From Roseococcus sp. SYP-B2431 (lineage in GTDB: Bacteria; Pseudomonadota; Alphaproteobacteria; Acetobacterales; Acetobacteraceae), in NCBI RefSeq assembly GCF_004336745.1, contig NZ_SJXD01000011.1, positions 682,001 to 746,000 on the forward strand: DNA of 64,000 nucleotides, written 5' to 3'. The translations under genes were made by a program, and so were the position numbers. The notes below the pieces were generated by a model. It was not told where the DNA came from. It ran no database searches and worked only from the letters and a program-made list of their open reading frames with translations. Below are positions 1-7,760 of the stretch, in pieces. How positions within the stretch are numbered: position 1 is the stretch's first letter; every line of letters begins with the position of its first letter.

Positions 1-1803
1 GCTGGCCGCCTGGGCCAGGCCCTGGACGGTGCCGTCGGTGGCCCGCGCCTCGTCGGCCGCGGCGCGCGCCACCTGGGCGCCCTCGGCCACCTGGCGGGTG
101 ATCTCGGCCACGCTGGCGGCCAGCTCTTCCGCACTGGCCGCCACCGCCTGCACGTCGGCCTCCGCACGGACCGAAGCCTCCGCCACCGCCTCGGCCTCGC
201 GGCCGGAGGTCGCGGCCGAGCCGGAGAGGACGTTCGCCGATTGCTGCATCTGACCCGCCGCCGTCGCGACCGCGTCCACCACCCCGCCGATCTCCTGCTC
301 GAAGTTGTCCGCCAGCTGCGACTGCGCGGTGGCCAGGGTCCAGACCAGCATGGGCGCCACGTATTCGCCGCCGCGGTCCCGGATGGCGGTGACGTTGAGA
401 TCCATCATCTGGTCCGCGATGGCGAAGCGGGAGCGGTGCGGCAGGCGCGAGGCATCGGACAGGATCTCGCGCTGCCGCTCCGGATTGCTGTGGAAGATGT
501 CGATGCTCTGGCCCAGCACGGCGTCCCCCTTCACCGGCAGATCGCCCTCGATCAGGCCCATGAGCCGCGTGCTCTCGGGGTTCATGTAGCGGATGCGGAA
601 CTCGTCCTTCGGATCGGCCATCATCACGCCGAGCGGCATCTGCTCCAGCATCTGCTGCTGCGCGAAGGCCTTCTCCACGCCGCCGCGCAGCTCCTCCAGC
701 GCGGTCGCGATCTGGCCGATCTCGTCGCGGCGGTCGCGGTCCGGCACGGGATCGGCCGTCTCGCCGGCCGCGATGCGGCGCACCGCGGCCGCGATCCGGC
801 GCAAGGGCGTCCCGATCGCGCGGGCGGTGATGAAGCCAGAGAGGATCTGGATCAGCGCCACCACGGCGCCGATGATCCAGACGCTGCGCTCCAAGGCATT
901 CATCGCCTCCGCCGCGGATCGCGCCCGGCTGCGGGCATCCGCGGCCAGCGCCGTCGTCGCGGTGCCGAAGGCGGCCGTCAGGCGCTCGCGAACCGGGTCG
1001 GTGCGGCTCGCGCGGATCTCGAGAATCCGCGCGCCGATGCCCATCAGCGCCTCCGCCTCGTCGGCCAGGCGCTGGCCGGCATTGGTGAGGCGGGTCATGT
1101 CCTGCTTTACCTCCTCCGCCGCGGCCGAGTTCAGCCGGCGGGCATGCACGCGGCCCTGGGCGGCGGAGCGGCGCACGCGGGCGCCGGAGGGCGCGTCGTC
1201 CGTCGCGAGGTAGCGCTGGATGCCGAGCCGCACCTCGTTCACCGAGGCGACGTAGGTGTTCATGACGTCGCGCAGCTCGTCGCGTGCATCGCCGCTCATG
1301 CCGAATTGGAGATTGGCTGTCGCCGCTTCCAGCGCCTGGTCGAACTCCGAGAAGCGCGGGAAGAAGTCGCGGTCGCGCTTGGCGATCAGCTCGGCCCGGG
1401 CGGCGGCCGTCTCGTCCAGGCCGCCGCGAAAGGCCGCGAGCTCGGCCTCCGCCGCCTCCAGCGGCTGGATGGCCGCAGCCGCGGTGGCCTCGCGCCGCGC
1501 CGTCTGCAGGGCCGCTGCGGCATGGTCGAGATGCGCCCGCATACGCTCCGTCTCCCGCTCGAGCTGGGCGGGATCATTGGCGAGGAGGACGCCGCGCTGG
1601 GCGCTGAGCGCCTCGCCGGCGAAGCGCGCCGCCTCGTCGGCCGCGGCGCGGGCGGCAACCGCCTGGCGCTCCGCCGCCTGCTGCTCGTCGAGCTGGCCGC
1701 TCCCGCGCGTCACCAGCAGAACGAGCATGGCCAGCAGCAGGACGGCCAGGGCGGCACTCGTGGACAGCTTTCGCCCGACCGACAGATCGCGGAAGAATCG
1801 CAT
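1..1803 (-). CDS. Methyl-accepting chemotaxis protein with HAMP and PAS-like segments (3' end outside window)
   Basis: Inner-membrane chemoreceptor that would signal to CheA/CheW. The frame is open for 601 codons and runs off the left edge. A hydrophobic first membrane segment lies at about residues 15-35, followed by a long helical periplasmic sensor region. A second membrane segment lies near 304-325, then a HAMP linker (about 325-375), a PAS-like stretch (about 378-485, including the motif IDIFHSNPERQ) and the start of the methyl-accepting coiled coil, rich in Ala/Glu (from about 490). The conserved hairpin tip that contacts CheA is not reached, so this is only the N-terminal part. GAGGAGA lies about 9 bases upstream of the ATG at 1803. 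It is divergent from the flavin reductase-like gene. The ligand cannot be deduced. Confidence 0.93.
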   Translation of the reverse strand, partial: MRFFRDLSVGRKLSTSAALAVLLLAMLVLLVTRGSGQLDEQQAAERQAVAARAAADEAARFAGEALSAQRGVLLANDPAQLERETERMRAHLDHAAAALQTARREATAAAAIQPLEAAEAELAAFRGGLDETAAARAELIAKRDRDFFPRFSEFDQALEAATANLQFGMSGDARDELRDVMNTYVASVNEVRLGIQRYLATDDAPSGARVRRSAAQGRVHARRLNSAAAEEVKQDMTRLTNAGQRLADEAEALMGIGARILEIRASRTDPVRERLTAAFGTATTALAADARSRARSAAEAMNALERSVWIIGAVVALIQILSGFITARAIGTPLRRIAAAVRRIAAGETADPVPDRDRRDEIGQIATALEELRGGVEKAFAQQQMLEQMPLGVMMADPKDEFRIRYMNPESTRLMGLIEGDLPVKGDAVLGQSIDIFHSNPERQREILSDASRLPHRSRFAIADQMMDLNVTAIRDRGGEYVAPMLVWTLATAQSQLADNFEQEIGGVVDAVATAAGQMQQSANVLSGSAATSGREAEAVAEASVRAEADVQAVAASAEELAASVAEITRQVAEGAQVARAAADEARATDGTVQGLAQAAS

Positions 1804-1930
1804 GGGACCAGATCTCCTCTTCGGACCCCGGTCTAGGCCGCATCCGGTTAAGAGCCGGTGAACGCGGCACCCTCTCGACTCTTCCCGCCGCCCCGGCCAG
1901 CTTGCCGCGGCAAACCCGTGAGGCCCGCCC

Positions 1931-2566
1931 ATGTTCTTCGATTTCGAGACCCTTCCCGCGTCCGAGCGCTACAAGCTCGTGGTCTCGACCGTCGTGCCGC
2001 GCCCCGTCGCCTGGGTGGTGAGCCAGGACGCCGCCGGCGTGGTGAACGCCGCGCCCTTCTCCTTCTTCAACGTCTTCACCGACGATCCCGTGGTGATCGG
2101 CATCGGCGTCGGCCCCAAGCCCTCCGGGAGCTTCAAGGACACGCTGGCGAACATCAAGGCGCTGAGCCAGTTCGTGGTCTGCCTGGTGCCGCACTCGCAC
2201 ATCCACGCGATGAACGCGACGGCGATCGACTTCGACGCGCAGGTGGACGAGCTGGACGAGGCCGGCCTCACCAAGGTCGCGTCCAGCAAGATCAAGGTGC
2301 CGCGCATCGGCGAGAGCCCGGTGGCGATGGAATGCGAGACCTTCCAGCTGATCCCCGTGGGCCACCACACGATCGTGCTCGGCAAGGTCGTCGCCATGCA
2401 CATCCGCGACGAAGCCGTGATGGATCCAGCGAAGAACTACGTGGACACGCCCAAGCTCGACCTGGTGGGCCGCATGCATGGCCGCGGCTGGTACACGACC
2501 ACGCGCGACCGGGTGGAGGTGCCCCGCATCGGCGTCGCCGAATGGGAGGCCAAGAAGAAGGGCTGA
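1931..2566 (+). CDS. Flavin reductase-like (FMN-binding split barrel) protein
   Basis: 211-residue protein of the flavin reductase-like domain family, cytoplasmic, expected to bind FMN. The N-terminal signature STVVPRPVAWV, followed by NAAPFSFFNVF and a stretch ending DDPVVIGIGV, is typical of the DIM6/NTAB group of flavoprotein oxidoreductases. The substrate is unknown: relatives reduce flavins for partner monooxygenases or act as stand-alone flavoproteins. The ATG at 1931 follows a modest GTGAGG motif, and homology begins within the first ten residues, which supports this start. It is followed 54 bases downstream by the iron permease gene. The gap holds an iron-box-like palindrome, so the two genes probably have separate promoters. 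Confidence 0.88.
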   Translation: MFFDFETLPASERYKLVVSTVVPRPVAWVVSQDAAGVVNAAPFSFFNVFTDDPVVIGIGVGPKPSGSFKDTLANIKALSQFVVCLVPHSHIHAMNATAIDFDAQVDELDEAGLTKVASSKIKVPRIGESPVAMECETFQLIPVGHHTIVLGKVVAMHIRDEAVMDPAKNYVDTPKLDLVGRMHGRGWYTTTRDRVEVPRIGVAEWEAKKKG

Positions 2567-2593
2567 CCGCGCGCGGCGCATCCTGTATGCGCC

Positions 2594-2613
2594 GCGAATG
2601 AGACTTTTTCGCA
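2594..2613 (+). promoter_or_regulatory. Candidate iron-responsive (Fur-type) operator before the permease gene
   Basis: A partial palindrome with arms GCGAA (2594-2598) and TTCGC (2608-2612) ends 8 bases before the permease ATG. The left half, AATGAGA, resembles the classical Fur box half site. Arms of the same type recur before bfr and the ferric-binding-protein gene. Its position over the ribosome-binding region fits repression. Regulator identity is inferred from pattern and context only. Confidence 0.4.
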
Positions 2614-2620
2614 AGCGGCC

Positions 2621-4255
2621 ATGAGCGCAGCCGCGCCGCGGCGGCAACGGCCGCTCTGGGTGAAGCTGACCTGGCCGGCGATGCTGCTGATCGCGCTGCC
2701 GCTGGCCGCCGTGCTCGCGGCGGCGATGGTTCCGGCGGGCCAAGTCTGGTGGCACATCTGGCAGACGTCCCTGCCGGAACTGCTGGGCAACACGGCGGCG
2801 CTGGCCCTGCTGGTTGCGGCCATGGCCGGCAGCGCGGGCGCCATCACCGCGTGGCTCGTCACCGCCTGCCGCTTCCCGGGGCGCGACACCCTACAATGGG
2901 CCCTGCTGCTGCCGCTGGCCATGCCGGCCTATGTGAGCGGCTATGCCTGGGTCTGGCTAATGGACGTGTCGGGGCCCGTGCAATCGACGCTGCGGGAGGC
3001 CTCGGGCCTGCGCTACGGCCAGTACTGGTTCCCCGAGATGCGCAGCCTGCCCGGCGCCGCCCTGGTGCTGGCGATGGTACTGTATCCCTACGTCTACCTG
3101 CTGTGCCGCGCCGCCTTCCTCGCGCAATCCACCTGCCTGCTGGAGGTCTCGCGCACGCTGGGTGAATCGCTCTCGCGCACCTTCTGGCATGTTGCGCTGC
3201 CGCTGGCGCGGCCGGCCCTGGCCGCGGGCGTGGCGCTCGTGCTGATGGAGGTTCTGGCCGATTTCGGCACGGTGCAGCATTTCGGCCTGCGCACCTTCAC
3301 CACCGGCATCTACGAGGCCTGGTTCGCCATGGCCGATCGGGGCGCGGCGTCGCAGCTGGCCGCCGCGCTCCTGCTCTGCGTCGCGCTGCTGCTGGCGCTG
3401 GAGCAGGCGAGCCGCGGCGGCCGCCGCTTCCATCCGACGACCACGCGGCAGGCGCCCGTCCGGCCCGTGCCGCTGCGGCCGGCAAAGGCGGCCCTGGCGC
3501 TGCTGGCCTGCGGGCTGCCGCTGGCCCTGGGATTCCTCATCCCCGCCGGGACGATGCTCTCGCTGGCCCTGCGCGCCGGCGATCCCCTCGCGCCCGGCCG
3601 CTTCCTGCCCTTCCTGACGAACTCGCTTACCCTCGCCGCGATCACGGCGGCGCTGGCCGTGGCGCTGGCCGCCTGGCTCGCCTGGGCCGTGCGGCTGCAC
3701 CCCAGCGCGCCGGGTCGATTCGCGAACCGCGCCGTGGGGCTGGGCTACGCCATTCCCGGCTCGGTGATCGCCGTCGGCACGCTGGTGCCCTTCGGCCTCC
3801 TCGACAATGCGCTGGATGCCTGGCTGCGGGCGCATCTGGGCGTGAGCACGGGCCTGTTGCTCTCGGGCACGATCGCGGCGCTGGTCTTTGCCTATCTGGT
3901 GCGCTTCCTGGGCGTGGCGCTGGCGTCGGTGGAGAGCGGGCTGGCGCGGCTGAAGCCGTCTTTCCAGGCGGCGGCGCGGTCGCTCGGCGCCGGGCCCGGA
4001 GGCGCCGTCCGGCGGGTGGAGCTGCCGCTCTCGCGCGGGGCGCTGCTGACGGCGGCAATCCTGGTCTTCGTGGACACGATGAAGGAACTGCCGGCGACGC
4101 TGATCGTCCGGCCCTTCGACTTCGATACGCTCGCGGTGCGGGTCTACAACCTCGCGGCGGACGAGCGCCTGTCGGAAGCAAGCACCTCGGCGCTGCTGAT
4201 CGTGGTCGTGGGGCTGCTGCCGGTGGGGGTGCTCGCGCAAGCGATGCGGAGGTGA
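2621..4255 (+). CDS. Ferric iron ABC transporter permease, fused two-domain (FbpB/SfuB type)
   Basis: 544-residue inner-membrane permease with about twelve hydrophobic segments and two copies of the binding-protein-dependent permease domain in one chain, the arrangement of FbpB-type ferric permeases. The two EAA-type loops that dock the ATPase are visible: one around residues 175-200 (SRTLGESLSRTFWHVALPLA) and one around 447-475 (AARSLGAGPGGAVRRVELPL). It would move ferric ion delivered by a periplasmic binding protein such as the one encoded at 5122-6150. No ATPase gene is present nearby. The gene runs toward bfr, bfd and the binding protein. The ATG at 2621 has no strong Shine-Dalgarno sequence, and an iron-box-like palindrome overlaps the leader. 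Confidence 0.9.
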   Translation: MSAAAPRRQRPLWVKLTWPAMLLIALPLAAVLAAAMVPAGQVWWHIWQTSLPELLGNTAALALLVAAMAGSAGAITAWLVTACRFPGRDTLQWALLLPLAMPAYVSGYAWVWLMDVSGPVQSTLREASGLRYGQYWFPEMRSLPGAALVLAMVLYPYVYLLCRAAFLAQSTCLLEVSRTLGESLSRTFWHVALPLARPALAAGVALVLMEVLADFGTVQHFGLRTFTTGIYEAWFAMADRGAASQLAAALLLCVALLLALEQASRGGRRFHPTTTRQAPVRPVPLRPAKAALALLACGLPLALGFLIPAGTMLSLALRAGDPLAPGRFLPFLTNSLTLAAITAALAVALAAWLAWAVRLHPSAPGRFANRAVGLGYAIPGSVIAVGTLVPFGLLDNALDAWLRAHLGVSTGLLLSGTIAALVFAYLVRFLGVALASVESGLARLKPSFQAAARSLGAGPGGAVRRVELPLSRGALLTAAILVFVDTMKELPATLIVRPFDFDTLAVRVYNLAADERLSEASTSALLIVVVGLLPVGVLAQAMRR

Positions 4256-4303
4256 GCCGAGAGGGGCGCCGCCACTCTCAGGCTCTCCCCGCCAGGGCTT
4301 TCC

Positions 4304-4804
4304 TCAGCCGTGATCCTTGTGCTGATCCGGCGCCGCATCGCTGTTGAGCTGGATGTAGTTCGGCAGCCCCATCTGCTCGATCATGTCGAACTGCGTCTCC
4401 AGGAAGTCCTGGTGCTCCTCCTCGTTCGCGAGGATCGACTTCAGCAGGTCGCGGCTCACATAGTCCCGCACGCCCTCGGAATAGGCGATGCCTTCGCGCA
4501 GGTCCTCGATCGCCTTGAGTTCCAGCTTGAGGTCGCATTCCAGGACCTCCTTCACGTTCTGCCCGATCAGGATCGGGTTCAGACGCTGCACGTTGGGGAG
4601 GCCGTTGAGGTAGAGGATGCGCTTGATGAGCTCATCCGCATGCTTCATCTCCTCGATGCTCTCCTTGTACTCGTGCTTGGCGAGCTTCGTGACGCCCCAA
4701 TCGTCCAGCATGCGGGCATGCAGGAAGTACTGGTTGATGGCGGTCAGCTCATTGGTGAGCTGAACGTTCAGGTGCTCGATGACCTTGGGGTCGCCCTTGG
4801 GCAT
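4304..4804 (-). CDS. bfr: Bacterioferritin
   Basis: 166-residue subunit of the 24-mer cytoplasmic iron storage cage, the usual length. Ferroxidase ligands are all visible: Glu19, Glu52, His55, Glu95, Glu128 and His131. Met53, in the motif EEMKHADE, is the expected inter-subunit heme ligand. It oxidises Fe(II) and stores it as a mineral core. Release needs Bfd, whose gene lies 120 bases upstream in the same direction. That gap holds a 6-bp inverted repeat and a TGCGAA/TTCGCA palindrome, so bfr probably has its own iron-controlled promoter. It converges on the ferric permease gene with a 48-base gap. Identification is firm. Confidence 0.97.
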   Translation of the reverse strand: MPKGDPKVIEHLNVQLTNELTAINQYFLHARMLDDWGVTKLAKHEYKESIEEMKHADELIKRILYLNGLPNVQRLNPILIGQNVKEVLECDLKLELKAIEDLREGIAYSEGVRDYVSRDLLKSILANEEEHQDFLETQFDMIEQMGLPNYIQLNSDAAPDQHKDHG

Positions 4805-4860
4805 GGTGGCTCACTCCGGCTGTGTGGCCGAAGGGATGTCACATCTGGCAAGGCAAAATC

Positions 4861-4883
4861 AAGTCCCTGTAAAAAAAGGACTT
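4861..4883. repeat. Short inverted repeat in the bfd-bfr gap
   Basis: Arms AAGTCC (4861-4866) and GGACTT (4878-4883) enclose an A-rich 11-base loop containing seven consecutive A. It may be a small hairpin or protein-binding site between bfd and bfr. The stem is too short to call a terminator with confidence. Confidence 0.35.
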
Positions 4884-4886
4884 AAT

Positions 4887-4913
4887 TGCGAAACGGAGTG
4901 AAACTCGTTCGCA
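4887..4913 (-). promoter_or_regulatory. Candidate iron-responsive operator upstream of bfr
   Basis: Outer arms TGCGAA (4887-4892) and TTCGCA (4908-4913) flank a 15-base spacer. The site can be read as two overlapping 15-bp boxes, each matching one half of the TGCGA-N5-TCGCA pattern found twice before the ferric binding protein. It lies between bfd and bfr. The assignment to Fur or another iron regulator is inferred. Confidence 0.4.
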
Positions 4914-4924
4914 GCTGCGGAGCT

Positions 4925-5104
4925 TCAGCCGCGCGCCTTGTCTTCCGGCATCTCGCGGAGAATGCTCAGGATTGTCGCGGTGCAGGTGCCGCACTGGGCG
5001 CGGCAGCCGCAGCCCTCGTAGACTTCCTTGGGGCGCGAGGCGCCGTTGGAGGCGGCGGTGCGGACGTCGCCGTCGCTCATCCCGTTGCACAGGCAGATGA
5101 CCAT
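4925..5104 (-). CDS. bfd: Bacterioferritin-associated ferredoxin (Bfd)
   Basis: 59-residue [2Fe-2S] protein that docks on bacterioferritin and passes electrons to mobilise stored iron. Cys4 and Cys6 (motif ICLCNG) together with Cys38 and Cys41 (QCGTC) match the ligand spacing of characterised Bfd proteins. The compact BFD-like helix-turn-helix fold fits the remaining length. The ATG at 5104 lies 17 bases after the stop of the ferric binding protein gene, so the two are probably co-transcribed; bfr follows 120 bases downstream. Low-iron expression is usual for bfd and fits cotranscription with an iron importer gene. Confidence 0.95.
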   Translation of the reverse strand: MVICLCNGMSDGDVRTAASNGASRPKEVYEGCGCRAQCGTCTATILSILREMPEDKARG

Positions 5105-5121
5105 GATCCGGAACCGGCTCC

Positions 5122-6150
5122 CTAGCGCCAGCCGGCGCGCTGCATGAGGCGCAGCGCCTCGGGGGCATTGGCGAGCAGCTTCCGGCCGTCGGGCGCCTCC
5201 TCGCGGAACGCGCCGAGCGAGACCAGGAAGGGGTGCGTCTCGGCCTCCGCGACGGCCGGGAACTCCATGTTGCCGAGCGCAAAGATGCGCTGCGCCGCCG
5301 GCGTGGTGAGGAACTCCAGGAAGGCGCGCGCCTCGGCCGGGCGCGGCGAGGTCTTCACCAGCGCGGCGCCCGAGATGTTCACATGCGTGCCGCGGTCGCC
5401 GGCGCCCTGGTTCGGGAAGAGCACGCCGACGCGCTGCGCCAGCTCGCGCTCCTCGGCCTGCTGCGAGATCGACATCAGGCCGAGGTAGTAGGTGTTGGAG
5501 ATGGCGATCGTCCCCTGCCCGGCCATCATGGCGCGGATCTGGTCGCGGTCGCCGCCGGCCGGCGGACGGGCGAGGTTGGCCGCGATGCCGCGGGCCCAGG
5601 CCTCCGTGGCCTCGGCGCCGTTGGCGGCCAGGAAGCTCGCGGCCAGCGCCACGTTGTAGCCGTTGCCGGAGGAGCGAACGGCGATCTGCCCCCTGTAGCG
5701 GTCGTTCGCCAGGTCCTCGTAGCGGGCCAGGCCCGCGGGCGCGCCCTTGGCCTTGTCGTACATGACGACGCGGGCCCGGCGCGAGGCGGCGAACCAGTGG
5801 CCGCCCCCATCGCGCAGGCCCTCGGGAACCCGGCTGTCGATGGTGGCGGAGGCGTAGGGCTGCGTCAGGCCGAGCTCGACGGCGCGGGCCAGCCGGCTCG
5901 CATCCACGGTCAGGAAGATATCGGCCGGGCTATTGGCGCCCTCGGCGCGGATTCGCTCGATCAGCTGGTCGGCATTGGCCTCGATGACGCGGACGCGGAT
6001 GCCCGAGGCCTGGGTGAAGGCCTCGTGGATCTGCTTGTCGGAATCATAGTGGCGCGAGGAATACAGGCTGACCACGCGCTCCTGGGCGCGAAGCACGGTG
6101 GGGGCCAGGAGCCCTCCGGCGGAAGCGGCGAGAAAGACTCGTCGTTGCAT
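5122..6150 (-). CDS. Ferric iron ABC transporter substrate-binding protein (FutA/FbpA type)
   Basis: 342-residue periplasmic binding protein that delivers ferric ion to an ABC permease. A signal sequence with a twin-arginine-like start (QRRVFLA) covers about residues 1-22. The motif YSSRHY at 30-35 and the adjacent tyrosines 221-222 (SNTYYLG) are the iron-binding tyrosine signatures of the FutA/FbpA group. The reading frame extends upstream to 6237, but that stretch overlaps the operator region. The ATG at 6150 gives a normal signal peptide and has AGAGGG about 8 bases upstream. It heads an operon with bfd. The matching permease is encoded at 2621-4255; no ATPase is nearby. Confidence 0.93.
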   Translation of the reverse strand: MQRRVFLAASAGGLLAPTVLRAQERVVSLYSSRHYDSDKQIHEAFTQASGIRVRVIEANADQLIERIRAEGANSPADIFLTVDASRLARAVELGLTQPYASATIDSRVPEGLRDGGGHWFAASRRARVVMYDKAKGAPAGLARYEDLANDRYRGQIAVRSSGNGYNVALAASFLAANGAEATEAWARGIAANLARPPAGGDRDQIRAMMAGQGTIAISNTYYLGLMSISQQAEERELAQRVGVLFPNQGAGDRGTHVNISGAALVKTSPRPAEARAFLEFLTTPAAQRIFALGNMEFPAVAEAETHPFLVSLGAFREEAPDGRKLLANAPEALRLMQRAGWR

Positions 6151-6192
6151 GCAACCCTCTGGAGACTGGCGTTGAAGCATGCGTAAGGCAGT

Positions 6193-6230
6193 TGCGACGC
6201 GTTCGCAAGGGCAATTGCGAAACGCTCGCA
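6193..6230 (-). promoter_or_regulatory. Two tandem Fur-type palindromes upstream of the ferric binding protein
   Basis: Two 15-bp palindromes share identical arms TGCGA-N5-TCGCA: 6193-6207 (spacer CGCGT) and 6216-6230 (spacer AACGC). Their starts are 23 bp apart, about two helical turns. They lie 43-80 bases upstream of the start codon of the ferric-binding-protein/bfd operon. A degenerate third match starts at 6233. The 15-bp layout equals the 7-1-7 Fur box geometry. Binding by Fur is inferred. Confidence 0.6.
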
Positions 6231-6281
6231 GTTGCAAATGATTCCCGGAGGTTAGGCCGGGGCATGCCCCGGCCCGCCGGA

Positions 6282-7067
6282 TCAGCCCGCCAGTACGCGG
6301 AGAAACTTCGCCCGGGCCGAGGCGCCGGCCATCAGGAAGACATGGTCGGAGCCGCCCAGGACAAAGCGCGCGCCCATGGCGATGTAGTCCTTCGCGACCA
6401 CCTCGTCGTAGACGCCGCCCATGCCCATGACCTTGCCGTGCTTCCGGCAGGCGGCGGCCACCTTCTCATAGGCGGCGCGCACGCGCGGATGGCCGATCTG
6501 GCCGGGGATGCCCATGGTCGCCGTCAGGTCGCTGGTGCCGAACTTCAGCACGTCCACGCCCTCCACGGCCGCGATGGCATCGGCGTTGTCGACGGCCTCC
6601 TCGGTCTCGATCATGCAGGCGATGAGCACCTCGTCGTTGCTCTCCCTTTGCGCCGTCGCCGCGTCCGGCGGCGCGAAGCCGTAGAGAATCGGCGGGCCGC
6701 CCCAGCTGCGCATGCCCAACGGCGGAAAGCGGAAGGCCTTCACCACCTCGCGCGCCTCCCCGGCGGTATCGACATGCGGCACGACGACGCCCATCGCGCC
6801 GTTGTCCAGGCAGCGCGTGCCCTCGAAGAGCGCGTCCTTGCAGCAGCGCACGATGGGCGTGCAGCCCTGGTTCAGCGCGGCCATGCTGATCTGCGCGGCG
6901 GCCTCGACGCTCATCGCGCCGTGCTCCATGTCGATGAAGAGCCAGTCGAAGCCCGTCGCCGCGCCCAGCGCGCCCACGGCCGAGCCGCGCAGGTGGTGCA
7001 CGCCGAAGCCGATGGACAGCTTTCCCTCGTTCAGGCGCTGCTTGGCCAGGTTCTTCACGATGGGCAT
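6282..7067 (-). CDS. HpcH/HpaI aldolase/citrate lyase family protein
   Basis: 261-residue class II (metal-dependent) aldolase family enzyme, cytoplasmic, expected to cleave or form pyruvate-derived 2-keto-3-deoxy acids. The N-terminal pattern of this TIM-barrel family is visible: WLFIDMEHGAMS (about 40-51). Metal-site motifs MIETEEAVDN and KFGTSDLTATMG carry the usual Glu and Asp. The ATG at 7067 is preceded by GAGGAG at good spacing; a longer frame to 7103 lacks this. The true substrate is unknown. It is separated from the iron block by the operator region and is probably monocistronic. Confidence 0.9.
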   Translation of the reverse strand: MPIVKNLAKQRLNEGKLSIGFGVHHLRGSAVGALGAATGFDWLFIDMEHGAMSVEAAAQISMAALNQGCTPIVRCCKDALFEGTRCLDNGAMGVVVPHVDTAGEAREVVKAFRFPPLGMRSWGGPPILYGFAPPDAATAQRESNDEVLIACMIETEEAVDNADAIAAVEGVDVLKFGTSDLTATMGIPGQIGHPRVRAAYEKVAAACRKHGKVMGMGGVYDEVVAKDYIAMGARFVLGGSDHVFLMAGASARAKFLRVLAG

Positions 7068-7234
7068 GATTGGACTCCTCCTGTTTCGCGCGGAGGGCAT
7101 CATGGGGCCGGCGCAGGGTCAATCCGCATCGGCGCGGGCCGATCCGCCCGCCGGGCGCGATGATGCTGCCGCGATCCGAAACCGCCCGCATCGGGCTGGC
7201 GTTAGCCTTCATGAAGCGTCAACAGGAGAGCCAG

Positions 7235-7402
7235 ATGGACGGCACCGAAGAGAGCGACAGGACGAAGGCCGAGGCGGAGAAGGAGCTCGACCAGGCGCTG
7301 AAGGACACCTTTCCGGGCAGTGACCCCGTGCAGCTGACCGATCCGAGCCAAGGGGTCGGCAAGGCGCCGAAGGAGCCGCGACCCGAGCCCGAGAAAGCCT
7401 GA
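7235..7402 (+). CDS. Small acidic conserved protein with a TFPGSDP motif
   Basis: 55-residue hydrophilic protein, with no signal peptide or membrane segment. It is highly charged at the N-terminus (many Glu/Lys/Asp) and carries the motif ALKDTFPGSDPVQLTDP in the middle, which I recognise as common in small proteobacterial proteins of unknown function. AGGAG lies at 7224-7228, 6 bases before the ATG at 7235. Function is unknown; the composition suggests an intrinsically disordered protein. It stands alone between a divergent aldolase gene and the DUF4139 gene. Confidence 0.7.
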   Translation: MDGTEESDRTKAEAEKELDQALKDTFPGSDPVQLTDPSQGVGKAPKEPRPEPEKA

Positions 7403-7760
7403 CCGTGAACGTCTATGCCGGTCCCGCGGGTCGGCGCCGCCTGATCGGGCGGGCCTGCGTCCCTTGGGACCATGGACCGATTCTCATCGCCGGTGCTGCC
7501 GGCGAGCAGTTTGCCCTCCACGACATCCGCTGTCCCGGGCAGCGGGGAGCCGTCGAGACGGCCGTGCTGCTCTCGCCCGGACAACCGCCCGAGCTTCTGC
7601 CCGGGTGGCGCGCGGTCCCGCCGGCCCTGCCGCGACGTCCTGCAAGTGCGCGGCCGGACCGCGCCGGCTGAGGACCAGGGCTGCGGTCGAACACATGCCG
7701 CCGCATTCCTGCCCGGAAGTTTGCGATGATCCCGCGCAAACATCCCGGAAGGATGCCGCC
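7403..7760 (+). other. 358-base gap with one doubtful small reading frame
   Basis: A GTG-started frame of 88 codons (7405-7671) begins two bases after the preceding stop. It has no recognisable domain, no good Shine-Dalgarno sequence and an arginine/proline-rich translation like that of out-of-frame GC-rich DNA. I treat it as probably non-coding. The rest is presumably the leader of the DUF4139 gene; no promoter or terminator is clear. Confidence 0.3.

Noticed and set aside
241-1836. A 531-codon plus-strand frame opposite the chemoreceptor gene
   Set aside because: It is the antisense of a clear MCP gene, and its translation is rich in Arg/His/Gly/Ala without any domain, as expected from GC-rich third positions.
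6144-6155. GTTGCATGCAAC palindrome over the start codon of the ferric binding protein
   Set aside because: It is a short perfect palindrome but contains the ATG and the conserved second codon; it does not match the arms of the nearby iron boxes, so chance is more likely.
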